From the NCBI RefSeq assembly GCF_000526395.1, contig NZ_JAFZ01000002.1:188501-252500 (forward strand): a DNA stretch of 64,000 nucleotides, written 5' to 3'. Position 1 is the stretch's first letter, and each line of letters opens with the position of its first letter. This document shows positions 49,115 to 59,013 of this stretch, in pieces. The notes under the pieces were generated by a model. That model was not told the origin of the DNA. It was given only the letters and a program-made list of their open reading frames with translations, and did no database searches. Made by a program: the position numbers and the translations under genes. The DNA comes from Aminobacterium mobile DSM 12262 (lineage in GTDB: Bacteria > Synergistota > Synergistia > Synergistales > Aminobacteriaceae).

Positions 49115-49188
49115 TGGGGAATGGTGCAACGGCAGCACGCCTGACTCTGGATCAGGTAATCCTGGTTCGAATCCAGGTTCCCCAGCCA
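49115..49188 (+). tRNA. tRNA-Gln (anticodon CTG)
   Basis: Seven-base acceptor stem TGGGGAA/TTCCCCA, anticodon stem CTGA.. with CTG in the loop, T arm GGTTCGAATCC and encoded CCA. It is followed after eight bases by tRNA-Glu. Confidence 0.97.
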
Positions 49189-49196
49189 GTAAAAAA

Positions 49197-49272
49197 GGCC
49201 CCATCGACTAGAGGTCAAGGTCGTCACCCTCTCAAGGTGGAGACACGGGTTCGAATCCCGTTGGGGCTACCA
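49197..49272 (+). tRNA. tRNA-Glu (anticodon CTC)
   Basis: Acceptor stem GGCCCCA/TGGGGCT, with CTC in the anticodon loop, T arm GGGTTCGAATCCC and encoded CCA. Cotranscribed with tRNA-Gln. Confidence 0.97.
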
Positions 49273-49324
49273 TTATAAACGTGTTGCTTAGCGAGAAGAT
49301 TCGATAAGAGGGCACGGGAAAACT

Positions 49325-49350
49325 AAAGGGGAAGCTTTTGCTTCCCCTTT
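49325..49350 (+). terminator. Terminator of the tRNA-Gln/tRNA-Glu unit
   Basis: AAAGGGGAAGC and its perfect complement with loop TTTT, then TTATTT. It may also serve the convergent speD gene. Confidence 0.9.
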
Positions 49351-49368
49351 TTATTTAAAACTAATTTT

Positions 49369-49782
49369 CTACCCTTCGCTTCCCTCTTTTAGTCTCTCTT
49401 CCCAAGTGATAAACGAGTGATAATAGAGTTGATCTCCATCGTCAATTCCTCGAGTTATCTCTGTAATGTGAGTATGGGTAGCCTCTATTTGCTCAAGTAC
49501 ATACTGAACCGCTGCTTCCGGCATGCTATGTTCCCCACACGTATATATATCGAGAGCCATATACTGCGCTTCAGGCCAAGTATGAACAGAAAGATGCGAT
49601 TCGCTGATCACTACTACGCCACTTACCCCATTAGGAGGAAATCTGTGAAAGGATACGGACCAAACCTGAGTATGCGCTCTCTTCGCCGCTTCTACAAGTA
49701 TCTCCTGAAGTTTCTCTACCTGTCCGATAACATCACCACACCCAGAAGCTTCAACAATAAAGTGATATCCTTTTGGTGACAT
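49369..49782 (-). CDS. speD: S-adenosylmethionine decarboxylase proenzyme
   Basis: SpeD makes the aminopropyl donor for spermidine. The 137-residue proenzyme cleaves itself before serine in VISESHLSVHTWPE, leaving a pyruvoyl group. DIYTCGEH carries the catalytic cysteine. Start at an ATG after GAGGAGGG. No spermidine synthase lies next to it. Confidence 0.95.
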   Translation of the reverse strand: MSPKGYHFIVEASGCGDVIGQVEKLQEILVEAAKRAHTQVWSVSFHRFPPNGVSGVVVISESHLSVHTWPEAQYMALDIYTCGEHSMPEAAVQYVLEQIEATHTHITEITRGIDDGDQLYYHSFITWEERLKEGSEG

Positions 49783-49932
49783 GTACCCTCCTCCTCTTTA
49801 CGCCTAACAACCATACCTTAGGTTCAAGTGGGATAAGTATATTACAAAAAGAGCAAAAAACACATAAGAAAATAAAAACAATAAAAACCCTTCTTATAAA
49901 TTTTCTTGATTTAGATATAAGAATAAGGAGAT

Positions 49933-49965
49933 AAAAAAACGGCCTATCTCCTTAAAGATAGACCG
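49933..49965 (-). terminator. Terminator of tRNA-Ala
   Basis: On the minus strand CGGTCTATCT pairs with AGATAGGCCG (one G-U), followed by seven T. Confidence 0.9.
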
Positions 49966-49975
49966 CTATATAATC

Positions 49976-50051
<76 letters not shown>

Positions 50052-50069
50052 ACATCGCAGAACGTGAGT

Positions 50070-50098
50070 ATTATAAGTAGCTCTAGAGCTTCTGTCAA
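50070..50098 (-). promoter_or_regulatory. Consensus promoter of tRNA-Ala
   Basis: TTGACA (50093-50098) and TATAAT (50070-50075), exactly 17 bases apart, both perfect consensus. The spacer contains the palindrome AGCTCTAGAGCT. Confidence 0.9.
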
Positions 50099-50110
50099 CC
50101 TCTAAAACAG

Positions 50111-50713
50111 TTATTCCCCTCCCGGAGCAAAAATATTCATCTCCTGGTATCCTTTCGGAACTTCGAAAAGGTGATCAGGTATTGTATGTTCTTTTATATC
50201 TGAAAGTATCATCTCTGATGTACCAGAAGGGCCTGTCTGAATATGCTTTATAGAGGCTTGAAGTTTTTCAGAAAACCACACTATCATAACACCCATATCA
50301 GGATCACGGTATGTGTAGCGATATTTGTTACAGTCATATCCATTCACTTTTTCCTTGCCAAGATTCTCCATGACAGCTTTTCCTTGTAAAGTTTCTTCAG
50401 CGCTCTTTTGGTCCATAGCTACGTTCCATCCATCCAAAGGTATTTTCAGATACGCTTCTTCTTCCGGCAAAATCACGAGAACATTCCCTTGAAGACCTTC
50501 AGAAATAACAATTCGTGCTACCCCGTCCTCCTCTACTTCCTGACGAAATTTTTGGCCCTTTACATAAATACGTCCTGATTCCGTTTCTTCTCCCTCGATA
50601 TTTATAGTAAAATTCGCCTCAAACTCCACACTCGCTCCAGCAAAACTCCATGACGATAGGCCACATAAAACAAAGATGCCAGTTAATGCAATCAAAATAA
50701 TTCTATTCCTCAC
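50111..50713 (-). CDS. Exported DUF4412-like / LolA-like outer-membrane lipoprotein carrier-type protein
   Basis: A protein of about 200 residues with a signal peptide (RIILIALTGIFVLCGLSSWSFAGA). The mature part is beta-rich (VEFEANFTINIEGEETESGRIYVKGQKFRQEV) and contains VNGYDCNKYRYTYRD and an FEVPKGYQEM end, as in DUF4412 and related LolA-fold proteins. The frame is open from 50776 without a signal peptide; the adjacent GTG codons at 50716/50713 follow GGAGG and give a good leader. A periplasmic lipid- or lipoprotein-handling role is possible. Confidence 0.7.
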   Translation of the reverse strand: MRNRIILIALTGIFVLCGLSSWSFAGASVEFEANFTINIEGEETESGRIYVKGQKFRQEVEEDGVARIVISEGLQGNVLVILPEEEAYLKIPLDGWNVAMDQKSAEETLQGKAVMENLGKEKVNGYDCNKYRYTYRDPDMGVMIVWFSEKLQASIKHIQTGPSGTSEMILSDIKEHTIPDHLFEVPKGYQEMNIFAPGGE

Positions 50714-50995
50714 CACATCGCCTCCTTTTTGAAGAATTAGGTAATTCCATATTATTCTACAGTATCGAACATTCATCTACACCTTAAAAATATTAAGGGA
50801 AAGCTATCACGTGAAAAAAGGACTAGATACCCTTTCAACTTCCCTCCCTGAGTCTGATTGATTCCCCTAAGAGGCAATGAGAAAATACTTATAGCAACAT
50901 ACATAAAGTAATTTCGCCATGAGCTGAATAATTACATTAAATGTCGCAGCTAGTAATAATACCCAAACACACACATAAAAGGAGTCTTGATAATT

Positions 50996-52768
50996 GTGAG
51001 AAGAAAAACGACATCACTATTGCTAATTGGTCTTCTATTCCTCATATCTTGCGTAAACCTACAACCTGCTTCAGCTGTTAGTCGTGGAGAAATGGCTGAG
51101 GTCATAATTAAAACATTAGATCTCCCTCGATGGACAGGACAAGATCGTTTTTCCGATGTGCCCACAGATCATCCATTTTTTTCTGCAATAGAAACAGCTC
51201 GAGCTTATGGGATTATTTTCCCCGGAGAAAAATTTCACCCGGATTTGGAGGCCACACGAATAGAAGCTCTCCATTTTGCTTTCAAAGCCATGGGATGGTC
51301 TCACGAAGCAGAAATCGCTCAGTTTTTGGCTCCTCAAGAAAACGAAGATATCCCTCCTTTTATGTTGCCTTCATTATCTCTAGGGGCTCTTTGTTCTCCT
51401 CTGGCTCCACAACCCTTCATCAACTTTCCCCGACAAAACCTTGAGAGAGAAGACCTTGCTGAGTTAGCCAACTGGCTTTATTCATGCCGCCGCTCTATGA
51501 TCTGGGATCAAACTTTTTATGGAGAACACACGAGTCTTCGAATACATAGAGAAAAGGTCGGAACACCACCTATTTCCTGGGCTATTTTTATAACAGAAAC
51601 ACCAGATGCAACTGCTGCACAAAAAATAGAAGCAGAGTTATCTCAAAAAGGGCTCTCTGCTTTTATTATTAATTCTGAAACTACCTACACTGTTTACACA
51701 GGACCATACTCTAATTTTGTTAAAGCATGGGAAATATTCGAAACCTTACCTACGGAGTTGGGCGCTAAAATCGTTCCTCACAGTCAACAAAAAAGCGAGG
51801 CCCTTTTTTGGGCAGCTCTTCAAACAGAGGGTATCCAGAAAACATCAACCATCATAACAGCTCCATCTTTAGGACAACCACTTTTGCCTCTTAAACACAT
51901 GACCGACAAAACAAGAGCTGAAGCTGCTATTAATGGTGGCTTTTTCTCTTCGAGAAAACCAATAGGAACCCTCATTGTTCGTGGCATTCCTCTTTCTCCC
52001 TCGTATGCACAGCGTTCTGCTATGGGATGGACCGAAGAAGGGGCTACTTTCTGGGGGAATGGAGAATTCCGTGCCCTATTAAGAGACGAATATCGTATAG
52101 CCCCTATAACCGATCTTAATTCTGTTCCTCCAGAGAATGGTTTAGGGCTGTTTTCTTCCATAGCAGGACAGTTCTTTAAACCTCTTCCTCTAGATTCAGT
52201 TCTTTATCTCTTCGGAAATGACAGTATTTCGGAAGCTGGATCTCTCATTCGTTCTCAGCGAGCTGTTCCAGATAACAGCCTTCTTCTCGCCGCTCGCGGA
52301 ATAGGCATAGATATGATTAAATCTTTCATCTCTGAAAGAAAAACTATTTCTATGGAAATAGAGTGGCGAGACCCCTCTATGGATGGATCATATTATGCCC
52401 TGCAAGGTGGACCAATGCTTCTCAAAGATGGGCAACTTCAGACACGCAATGAAGGGTTCTCTCAAAAGCTGAGAGAAGAGAAACATCCACGCACTATAGT
52501 AGGAACTGACGGACAAAAGGTATGGTGGATAGTAATAGATGGTCGTAACCCATGGCACAGTGGAGGAGCAACGCTTCTAGAAGCAGCTCGCCTCGCTAAC
52601 GACCTCGGCCTATCCACCGTTTTGAACCTTGACGGAGGAGGGTCTTCCGAACTTGTTTGGAAAGGACAAATTATTAATGCCATTCCTGGGGGAAGAGAGA
52701 GACCTCTCCCTTATGGAATCTTTTTCGCACCCAGCACTACTGGCGGGGAGGGATCTCCCGTTTCGTAA
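50996..52768 (+). CDS. SLH-SPOR-phosphodiester glycosidase surface protein
   Basis: A 590-residue exported protein. After a signal peptide (SLLLIGLLFLISCVNLQPASA) comes an S-layer homology domain (SRGEMAEVIIKTLDL, RFSDVPTDHPFFSAIETARAYGII), then a SPOR-like repeat (WAIFITETPDATAAQKIEAELSQKG to YTGPYSNFVKAWEIFETLP). The C-terminal half is a phosphodiester glycosidase (NAGPA/DUF2233) domain with AAINGGFF, DGRNPWHSGGATL and LNLDGGGSSEL. SLH and SPOR both bind cell wall, so the enzyme is probably tethered to peptidoglycan. The GTG at 50996 is chosen over the TTG at 50987 because the GGAG site is too close to the TTG. Its end overlaps the convergent mscS gene by 32 bases. Confidence 0.8.
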   Translation: MRRKTTSLLLIGLLFLISCVNLQPASAVSRGEMAEVIIKTLDLPRWTGQDRFSDVPTDHPFFSAIETARAYGIIFPGEKFHPDLEATRIEALHFAFKAMGWSHEAEIAQFLAPQENEDIPPFMLPSLSLGALCSPLAPQPFINFPRQNLEREDLAELANWLYSCRRSMIWDQTFYGEHTSLRIHREKVGTPPISWAIFITETPDATAAQKIEAELSQKGLSAFIINSETTYTVYTGPYSNFVKAWEIFETLPTELGAKIVPHSQQKSEALFWAALQTEGIQKTSTIITAPSLGQPLLPLKHMTDKTRAEAAINGGFFSSRKPIGTLIVRGIPLSPSYAQRSAMGWTEEGATFWGNGEFRALLRDEYRIAPITDLNSVPPENGLGLFSSIAGQFFKPLPLDSVLYLFGNDSISEAGSLIRSQRAVPDNSLLLAARGIGIDMIKSFISERKTISMEIEWRDPSMDGSYYALQGGPMLLKDGQLQTRNEGFSQKLREEKHPRTIVGTDGQKVWWIVIDGRNPWHSGGATLLEAARLANDLGLSTVLNLDGGGSSELVWKGQIINAIPGGRERPLPYGIFFAPSTTGGEGSPVS

Positions 52769-53627
52769 AGGAAGGTGTGCTTCCTGAAGTTTGAAGCCTC
52801 ACACCAGTTTGCGGAATTGCCAAAGGGATACCAGCGTTATCGAAGGCTTCCTTTACTCTAAGACGGTACTCTCTTGACATAGCCCATTGGTCGCCTGGAG
52901 TGGTATCAAAAAGCGTTCTCAAAAGAGTAGAGCTGTCAAGAAAATCTAAGATCCCTTGAACTGAAGGTTCGCCAATAAAAAGCGTCGGATTTTCTGCTTT
53001 TAAATCAAATGCTACCTTTTCCATAATAGCCATGGCTTTTCGCGTATCTGCATCAAAGGGAATTCTGATTTTAATAGCTGCTCGGGACCAATTTTTTGTG
53101 TAATTTGTAACTCCATCAATGCTCCCGTTTGGCATAATAATAAGATTCCCATCTACATCTCTCAAATGGGTGGTGCGAAGGGTTAGTTTCTCAACCGTTC
53201 CACTACCCATATTTGTTTGGATCCAATCTCCAACCCCATAATGGTCTTCTATTACCACAAAGATTCCATTTATAAAGTCACGAATAATATTTTGGGCAGC
53301 CATAGAAACTCCCAGGCCCGCTAGCCCGACACCTGTTAAAATCGGGGTGATATTAAACCCTAAACTACCTATTATGCTTAGAACAAAAATAGCGCCTATC
53401 ACCCATTTCACTATATTGAGCGTAATTCCCCTTAATGTTTCAATTCTCTGAAGAGCTACCGGCCGATTACCATTTTTCCCGTTCTTCTCAACTGATCTGT
53501 ACACTAAAGAAAAACCCCTGGAAATAGCCAATAAAGCAACTTTGTTTACAATAAACCACGTTATAATAATACCTATAATTACCATTATTTGATGGGCAAA
53601 AGGGAATGCTGCCTTAATCTGTCCCAT
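52737..53627 (-). CDS. mscS: Small-conductance mechanosensitive channel MscS
   Basis: A channel that opens on membrane tension to release solutes in hypo-osmotic shock. It has three helices, the third glycine/alanine-rich pore helix (GVGLAGLGVSMAAQNIIRDFINGIFVVIEDHYGVGDWI), then the beta domain with TLRTTHLRDVDGNLIIMPNGSI and a C-terminal alpha/beta end. The frame is open from 53732, but GAGGAGG precedes the ATG at 53627 (MGQIKAAF), giving about 296 residues, the normal MscS size. Confidence 0.93.
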   Translation of the reverse strand: MGQIKAAFPFAHQIMVIIGIIITWFIVNKVALLAISRGFSLVYRSVEKNGKNGNRPVALQRIETLRGITLNIVKWVIGAIFVLSIIGSLGFNITPILTGVGLAGLGVSMAAQNIIRDFINGIFVVIEDHYGVGDWIQTNMGSGTVEKLTLRTTHLRDVDGNLIIMPNGSIDGVTNYTKNWSRAAIKIRIPFDADTRKAMAIMEKVAFDLKAENPTLFIGEPSVQGILDFLDSSTLLRTLFDTTPGDQWAMSREYRLRVKEAFDNAGIPLAIPQTGVRLQTSGSTPSFTKREIPPRQ

Positions 53628-53638
53628 ATAGCCCCTCC

Positions 53639-54079
53639 TCAGTTTTTGATTTGTATAGAAAGATCTGGACGAGCTTTTTTCACCGTTGTCAGAAAATCTT
53701 CCCATAAAACAACAGGGAAAGTAACTTGCCATCCTTTTCCTGTTTCCTTCATAAAAAAAGCACTAAAAATCTTTTTTCTTTGAATAGTATCAATAGCTAT
53801 TATTGTGTTCCACGGAAGGAGCTCTTCCTTTTTTTTCCCCCAGCTAGAGAACTCTCGTACTACCCCCTGATCTGACAAAAAAAATCTTACATTTATTCCG
53901 CCCATATAAAGACAAATAACCCCTACGCACACATATGGAAGCAACAACTTTAGGTCTGTTATGGAACGAGCAAAAATTTTTCCCATACCTATAGATACAA
54001 GCAAAAAACCCACTATCAAAGAAGCTATTCTTGCCCACATCGGATAAGAAAACGAAGAAACTGTCAGCCGATCACCCAT
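53639..54079 (-). CDS. Small membrane protein with PH-like domain
   Basis: A 146-residue protein with two membrane helices (about 14-35 and 45-65) followed by a beta-rich cytoplasmic part (VRFFLSDQGVVREFSSWGKKKEELLPWNTIIAIDTIQRKKIF). The topology and the LPWNTIIAI segment resemble small bacterial PH (DUF3093-type) proteins. It lies between mscS (11 bases) and the parvulin gene (20 bases) on one strand, so they are probably cotranscribed. No function can be named. Confidence 0.65.
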   Translation of the reverse strand: MGDRLTVSSFSYPMWARIASLIVGFLLVSIGMGKIFARSITDLKLLLPYVCVGVICLYMGGINVRFFLSDQGVVREFSSWGKKKEELLPWNTIIAIDTIQRKKIFSAFFMKETGKGWQVTFPVVLWEDFLTTVKKARPDLSIQIKN

Positions 54080-54099
54080 GGTTATAGACGCTCCTCTCT

Positions 54100-54954
54100 T
54101 TAGGGGATCCGAATTCGTTTCAACTCGTCTACATTATTCATAATTTCAGTATTTTTACTAAGCTCCTTTATTTCTTTTTCTAAATAAACGTCTTCTAGAT
54201 CTTTTTGAACTTTTTCAGCAACCTCTTCGTAGGGAGCAAGTTTCCCTCCCTTTTTTTCTATGAGCTGAAGGATATGGTAACCATAATCAGTTTTTATTGG
54301 ACCACGGAGTTCTCCTGGTTTCATTGAAACGGCATCTTTAAAGGGGTCTGGGAGTTCCTTTTTAGACATCCATCCCATATCCCCTCCTTCTTTTGAAGTA
54401 GAAAAATCCAGACTCGTTTCAGCTGCGGCTTTTTCAAAAGGCCTGCCCGTTAATATCTGTAAGAGTATAAAACGAGCTTCCGAAGCAGTACCTACTAAAA
54501 TCTGGCGAAAATGATACGCTTCTTCTGCAGTATAAAGATCAGGGTGGGTTTTATAAAAAGTCTTTAAGGCAGATTCGCTCAAATCCCAATGTTTTGAGGC
54601 ATCAGAAACATAAGCTTCTGCTAAAATACTTAATCGAGCCCACTTTAAACGTGCCGCTACATCTGAATTATAATAAAGTCCTTTACGTTGGGCTCTATCT
54701 GCCAGGACAAGCATATCTGTAATCTGACGTAACAGCTCCCGCTGGTCTCTGTCGCTCATTTGTTGAATTACAAGAGCCGCTAAAGCTTCATCATCATTAG
54801 TATGTTGACGTACCAACGATAAAAGTTCATCAATGTTGATAGTCTCACTTTCTACTTTAACAATTGGGGTACCATTTCCTGCCCAAGCTTCCCCCATAAA
54901 CATTATCAGAAACAAACATAGGAGTAGATTCGTTCCTATGATTTTTCGTCTCAT
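54100..54954 (-). CDS. Exported parvulin-type peptidyl-prolyl isomerase
   Basis: A PrsA/SurA-like foldase of 284 residues with a signal peptide (LLLCLFLIMFMGEAWAG), an N-terminal chaperone helix bundle and a parvulin domain (FRQILVGTASEARFIL, GGDMGWMSKKELPDPFKDAV, MKPGELRGPIKTDYGYHILQL). It acts outside the inner membrane to help secreted proteins fold. It is 14 bases after the SDH-type protease on the same strand. Confidence 0.9.
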   Translation of the reverse strand: MRRKIIGTNLLLCLFLIMFMGEAWAGNGTPIVKVESETINIDELLSLVRQHTNDDEALAALVIQQMSDRDQRELLRQITDMLVLADRAQRKGLYYNSDVAARLKWARLSILAEAYVSDASKHWDLSESALKTFYKTHPDLYTAEEAYHFRQILVGTASEARFILLQILTGRPFEKAAAETSLDFSTSKEGGDMGWMSKKELPDPFKDAVSMKPGELRGPIKTDYGYHILQLIEKKGGKLAPYEEVAEKVQKDLEDVYLEKEIKELSKNTEIMNNVDELKRIRIP

Positions 54955-54968
54955 GATTCACGCCTCCT

Positions 54969-55817
54969 TCAGCGCCTTATGTTCGTCGTGTGATTTCCAT
55001 CTGGGGCAGATGGATAAGGAATTGGAACGTAGTGAACAGAAGGACGTCCCATCCCAGATTGTGGGTATAATTTCATAATATTGCAAATCTGAGAAGAAAG
55101 GTCTGTATTGACAGGCAACCCTAAAGATTGAGCTTCTTCCGCTGTGATAGGATAATCATGAGTCCAGCGCCCCTCAGTCAAAATTTTAGCCAGCTCCTCA
55201 GCTTTTTCTTTTTCCATCTTGTCATCTAACAAATGAACGACAAAAGATCGCGTCTGTTTCACCGCTTTACGACTTACATCCGCTAAGATAAGTGTAGAGT
55301 CATCTATTTCTGCTACTGGTTTTTCTTCTACGGCTTTCAAGATAGATGCTGCTGGATATTGCCCTATTTGTGGATCTACCGGTCCAAGTACCGCGTGCTT
55401 GTCCATTAATATTTCGTCTGCAGCCAAAGCTATCAGAGTTCCTCCGGACATAGCATAATGTGGTACTACTACTGTAACTTTCGCCGGATGCTTCTTTAGG
55501 GCATATGCTATTTGTTCTGCAGCAAGGAGAAGTCCGCCTGGTGTATGAATAATAAGGTCAATAGGAGTCCCTTCAGATGTAAGGCGGATAGCTCTCAAAA
55601 CCTCTTCAGAATCCTCTATATTCAGGAAATTACGGGAAAACATCCCTAAAAATCCCATGCTTTCCTGGCGATGAATTAAAGTGATAATTCTCGTTTTCCG
55701 ACGTTTCTCACAAGAGCGAAGTGCTGCTATCCTTCGCCATTGTAAAAGTTGTTGTTTTAACTGAGGATAAATAAAAAAGAACAGAAAAAATAAAAGCCAG
55801 AAATTGGAAGTATTCAT
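54969..55817 (-). CDS. Membrane-anchored SDH-family Clp-fold serine protease
   Basis: A 282-residue protein with an N-terminal membrane helix (FWLLFFLFFFIYPQL) and a ClpP/crotonase-like protease domain. IDLIIHTPGGLLLAAEQIA is the oxyanion strand; HYAMSGGTLIALAADEI holds the catalytic serine; VLGPVDPQIGQYPA and SFVVHLL follow. This is the DUF114/SDH type found in many anaerobes, thought to act in envelope quality control. The ATG at 55817 follows GGAGGAG; the longer frame adds 17 doubtful residues. Confidence 0.88.
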   Translation of the reverse strand: MNTSNFWLLFFLFFFIYPQLKQQLLQWRRIAALRSCEKRRKTRIITLIHRQESMGFLGMFSRNFLNIEDSEEVLRAIRLTSEGTPIDLIIHTPGGLLLAAEQIAYALKKHPAKVTVVVPHYAMSGGTLIALAADEILMDKHAVLGPVDPQIGQYPAASILKAVEEKPVAEIDDSTLILADVSRKAVKQTRSFVVHLLDDKMEKEKAEELAKILTEGRWTHDYPITAEEAQSLGLPVNTDLSSQICNIMKLYPQSGMGRPSVHYVPIPYPSAPDGNHTTNIRR

Positions 55818-55932
55818 AAGGCATCTCCTCCTTCCCCAATGGGAGAACGATGTCTTTTTATTGTACAAGGGACAACTCTACCTGTCAGCTTAAAAAATCA
55901 TAAATATTTTATTTATGAGTGCATATTTTATA

Positions 55933-55965
55933 AAAAAAGCGGCAGCATTATACTGCCGCTTTTTT
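55933..55965 (-). terminator. Terminator overlapping the 3' end of clpC
   Basis: AAAAAAGCGGCAG pairs with CTGCCGCTTTTTT. The 5' arm is coding sequence for the last KKAAV residues of ClpC, so stop codon and hairpin overlap. Confidence 0.95.
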
Positions 55966-58431
55966 ATGCTTCCTATTCGACATCTTTTTAAAAGTCGTCT
56001 CCCCTTTCTCCGCATCAATGGAGATACGACTTCCACGAGTCATTTTGCCCTCCAGAAGCAAATCTGCCAGTTTATCTTCTATTAATTGTTGGATAGTACG
56101 ACGCAAAGGCCGGGCTCCAAATTTCGGATTATATCCTTTCTCAAGGATAAGAAGTTTTACTCCTTCGCTCACTAAAATATCTATACCCTGGAGAAGCAAG
56201 CGTGCCCTTACATCCTGCAACATAATATCGACAATAGAGAGCATCTCCTTTTTATTCAAAGGCCTGAACACGACCATCTCATCAATTCGGTTGATAAATT
56301 CCGGTCTGAACATCTTATTTGCTGAGTCCAAGATATCTCCTCGCGTCTTTTTCCAGTTGAAAAAGCCATCTGTTTCGCCAGTGATGGAAAAACCGAGAGA
56401 CGTTCCTCTAGCTGCATCTTTAGCTCCAACATTACTTGTCATAATAATTACGGCATTGCGAAAATCTACGGTATGTCCTTGACCGTCAGAAAGCCGCCCA
56501 TCTTCCAAGATTTGCAACAAAATATTAAAAACATCCTGGTGAGCCTTCTCTATTTCATCGAATAAAACGACAGAATAAGGGCGGCGGCGAATAGCTTCGG
56601 TGAGTTTACCTCCCTCTTCATACCCAACATAGCCGGGAGGAGCGCCTATCAATTTCGCTACCTCATGTCGTTCCATAAACTCACTCATATCGAGACGAAT
56701 CATGGCTTCTTCGCTACCAAAAAGAAACTGGGCCAAACATCGTGCCAGCTCTGTTTTTCCTACCCCTGTAGGACCGAGGAACAAAAAACTCCCTATTGGT
56801 CGCTTCGGATCTTTCATACCACTCCTCGCCCGACGAATAGCACGGGCCACAGCACTAACAGCTTCTTCTTGCCCAATTAAACGGTGATGTATCTCTTCTT
56901 CCATACGAAGGAGCCGTTGTGACTCTTCTTCCGTGAGCTGTGTCACAGGGATACTTGTCCATTCACTTACTATGATGGCTATATCCGCATCTGTAACTAA
57001 AGGTTGCTCCTGATGACGTCTAGATTGCCATTCTCTCTTTTTCTGTTCTAATTCCTCAGAGAGTTGCCGCTCAGCATCTCGAAGATTTGCAGCTTTCTCG
57101 AATTCCTGTGACGTAACTGCCGCTTCTTTCTCTTTTCGAGCCTCTTCTAAACAACGTTCTACTTCTTTAATGTCTACTGGCGGTTCCATAATTTTTAAAC
57201 GGGCACGAGCTGCCGCTTCATCTATAAGATCTATCGCTTTATCTGGAAGGAACCTTTCCGTAATATACCGAGCAGAAAGGCGAGCAGCTGCGACAAGGGC
57301 TTCGTCAGCAATTTTAACTCGGTGATGAGACTCATATCGATCACGAAGCCCTTCTAGAATCCGTATAGAGTCTTCTACTGTTGGTTCCTCTACCGAAACA
57401 GGCTGAAAACGCCGCTCCAGAGCCGCATCTTTTTCTATATGTTTTCGATATTCATCAAGAGTTGTAGCTCCAATAACCTGAAATTCACCCCGGGCCAGAC
57501 TCGGCTTAAGTATATTCGCAGCATCTACGGCTCCCTCTGCTCCGCCAGCGCCAACAATAGAGTGGATTTCATCTATGAAGATAATTACATCTCCCGCTTC
57601 TCTCAACTCTTTAATGAGCTTTCGCATGCGCTCCTCGAATTCTCCTCGGTATTTCGTTCCAGCAACAAGATTACCAATATTAAGCTGAACAACCTTCTTC
57701 CCTCGAAGAATTTCGGCAATATCACCATCTTGTATCTTCTGTGCTAATCCTTCAACAATCGCAGTCTTGCCTACACCCGGGTCTCCTATAAGAACCGGAT
57801 TATTTTTCGTCCTTCTAGCAAGAATCTGAATAACTCGCTGAATTTCTTTGTCCCTTCCAATTACAGGGTCCAGTTCTCCTTTTCTCCCTTTTTCTGTAAG
57901 ATCAATACCAAGCTGATCGAGAGTTGGCGTCTTGGTCTGCCCGCCTCGTTGGTTATCACCAAGAACATCTGACTGCACCATTCCCTCAGCTTCGCTGTTA
58001 GAGATATAATGACTCATCTCTCTCTGTACCACAGTTAAATCTATTCCCATTGAAAAAAGAACTTGAGCTGCTACTCCTTCCCCTTCTGCCAACAAACCAA
58101 GCAAAACATGTTCTGTTCCTACATAGTTGACACCCATATTTCTGGCTTCCTTAATAGCAAGGTCAAGAACTCGTTTTGCCCGAGGGCTAAGAGGTAGATC
58201 TATAGGCTTTAATATCGGTTGCCCCTTCCCTACCATCTCCTCTATTTGCCGACGTACTTCTTGGAAGTTAACACCAAGGGAAGAGAGAATTTGAGCTGCT
58301 ACTCCTTCGCCTTCTACTAGGAGACCAAGAAGAATATGCTCTGTGCCAATTACATCGTGACCTAAACGAAGAGCTTCACGATGAGCCAGCTGCACTACTT
58401 TTTTCCCTCGTTCCGTAAAAAATTGCCACAT
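55948..58431 (-). CDS. clpC: ATP-dependent Clp protease ATPase subunit ClpC
   Basis: ClpC unfolds proteins for ClpP. The 827-residue protein has two Clp-N repeats ([15 protein letters not shown] and [14 protein letters not shown]), AAA module 1 with [15 protein letters not shown], a UVR coiled-coil middle ([14 protein letters not shown]), AAA module 2 with [15 protein letters not shown], and the C-terminal [13 protein letters not shown] region. It follows ctsR by 62 bases. The arginine-kinase genes mcsA and mcsB, usually between ctsR and clpC in Firmicutes, are absent here. Confidence 0.97.
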   Translation of the reverse strand: MWQFFTERGKKVVQLAHREALRLGHDVIGTEHILLGLLVEGEGVAAQILSSLGVNFQEVRRQIEEMVGKGQPILKPIDLPLSPRAKRVLDLAIKEARNMGVNYVGTEHVLLGLLAEGEGVAAQVLFSMGIDLTVVQREMSHYISNSEAEGMVQSDVLGDNQRGGQTKTPTLDQLGIDLTEKGRKGELDPVIGRDKEIQRVIQILARRTKNNPVLIGDPGVGKTAIVEGLAQKIQDGDIAEILRGKKVVQLNIGNLVAGTKYRGEFEERMRKLIKELREAGDVIIFIDEIHSIVGAGGAEGAVDAANILKPSLARGEFQVIGATTLDEYRKHIEKDAALERRFQPVSVEEPTVEDSIRILEGLRDRYESHHRVKIADEALVAAARLSARYITERFLPDKAIDLIDEAAARARLKIMEPPVDIKEVERCLEEARKEKEAAVTSQEFEKAANLRDAERQLSEELEQKKREWQSRRHQEQPLVTDADIAIIVSEWTSIPVTQLTEEESQRLLRMEEEIHHRLIGQEEAVSAVARAIRRARSGMKDPKRPIGSFLFLGPTGVGKTELARCLAQFLFGSEEAMIRLDMSEFMERHEVAKLIGAPPGYVGYEEGGKLTEAIRRRPYSVVLFDEIEKAHQDVFNILLQILEDGRLSDGQGHTVDFRNAVIIMTSNVGAKDAARGTSLGFSITGETDGFFNWKKTRGDILDSANKMFRPEFINRIDEMVVFRPLNKKEMLSIVDIMLQDVRARLLLQGIDILVSEGVKLLILEKGYNPKFGARPLRRTIQQLIEDKLADLLLEGKMTRGSRISIDAEKGETTFKKMSNRKHKKAAV

Positions 58432-58493
58432 GGCCCTCTTTCCTTCCTTTTTCCCTAAAATACTTTCAATCTTCCACTCTCTTTAGATTGCAG

Positions 58494-58976
58494 CTACGCA
58501 AGAGCTAAGCTACGAAGCAGGCGTTTTAAGAGCTCTGCCTGTAATACATTACGTTTATACGGTGAAAGATCGAAATCTGAACTTGCCACTTCATCGACAA
58601 AACGCAAAGCAACCTCTATAAGAAGTCGCTCTCGAGAAGAGATTAACTCTCTCTCTTGAAGAGCTGAAAGAAATCGTTTTGCATCTTGCTCTGTAATAGA
58701 ATCACCAATAATTTCTTTTATATGGTTTACTTTCTCTTCAGGCATGTCATAACAAATTCTCACTATCCGAATATATCCATGGCCACCTCGTTGACTTTCG
58801 ACGAGATATCCTCTCTCCGGAGTAAAACGACTTCGTAAAACATAGTTGATCTGACTGGGAACACATCCAAAAATTTCTGCTAAATCTTTCCGACGTAAAG
58901 AAACAGCTGATTCTTCCTCTTCTTCCTCTAAAAGCCTCATTATATAATCTTCTATTATCTCAGTCAGGCTGGGCAT
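58494..58976 (-). CDS. ctsR: Transcriptional repressor CtsR
   Basis: CtsR represses clp genes and loses activity on heat stress. The 160-residue protein has the N-terminal winged HTH (LTEIIEDYIMRLLEEEEEESAVSLRRKDLAEIFGCVPSQINYVLRSRFTPERGYLVESQRGGGYI-type; wing RGGHGYIRI) and a C-terminal helical dimer domain. The RGGHGYIRI loop includes the thermosensing glycine cluster. It is first in the ctsR-clpC pair, behind a promoter overlapped by a CtsR-like box. Confidence 0.93.
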   Translation of the reverse strand: MPSLTEIIEDYIMRLLEEEEEESAVSLRRKDLAEIFGCVPSQINYVLRSRFTPERGYLVESQRGGHGYIRIVRICYDMPEEKVNHIKEIIGDSITEQDAKRFLSALQERELISSRERLLIEVALRFVDEVASSDFDLSPYKRNVLQAELLKRLLRSLALA

Positions 58977-59013
58977 TACACAAACCTCCTACTCAAATTC
59001 TTCTATGCTTCTT

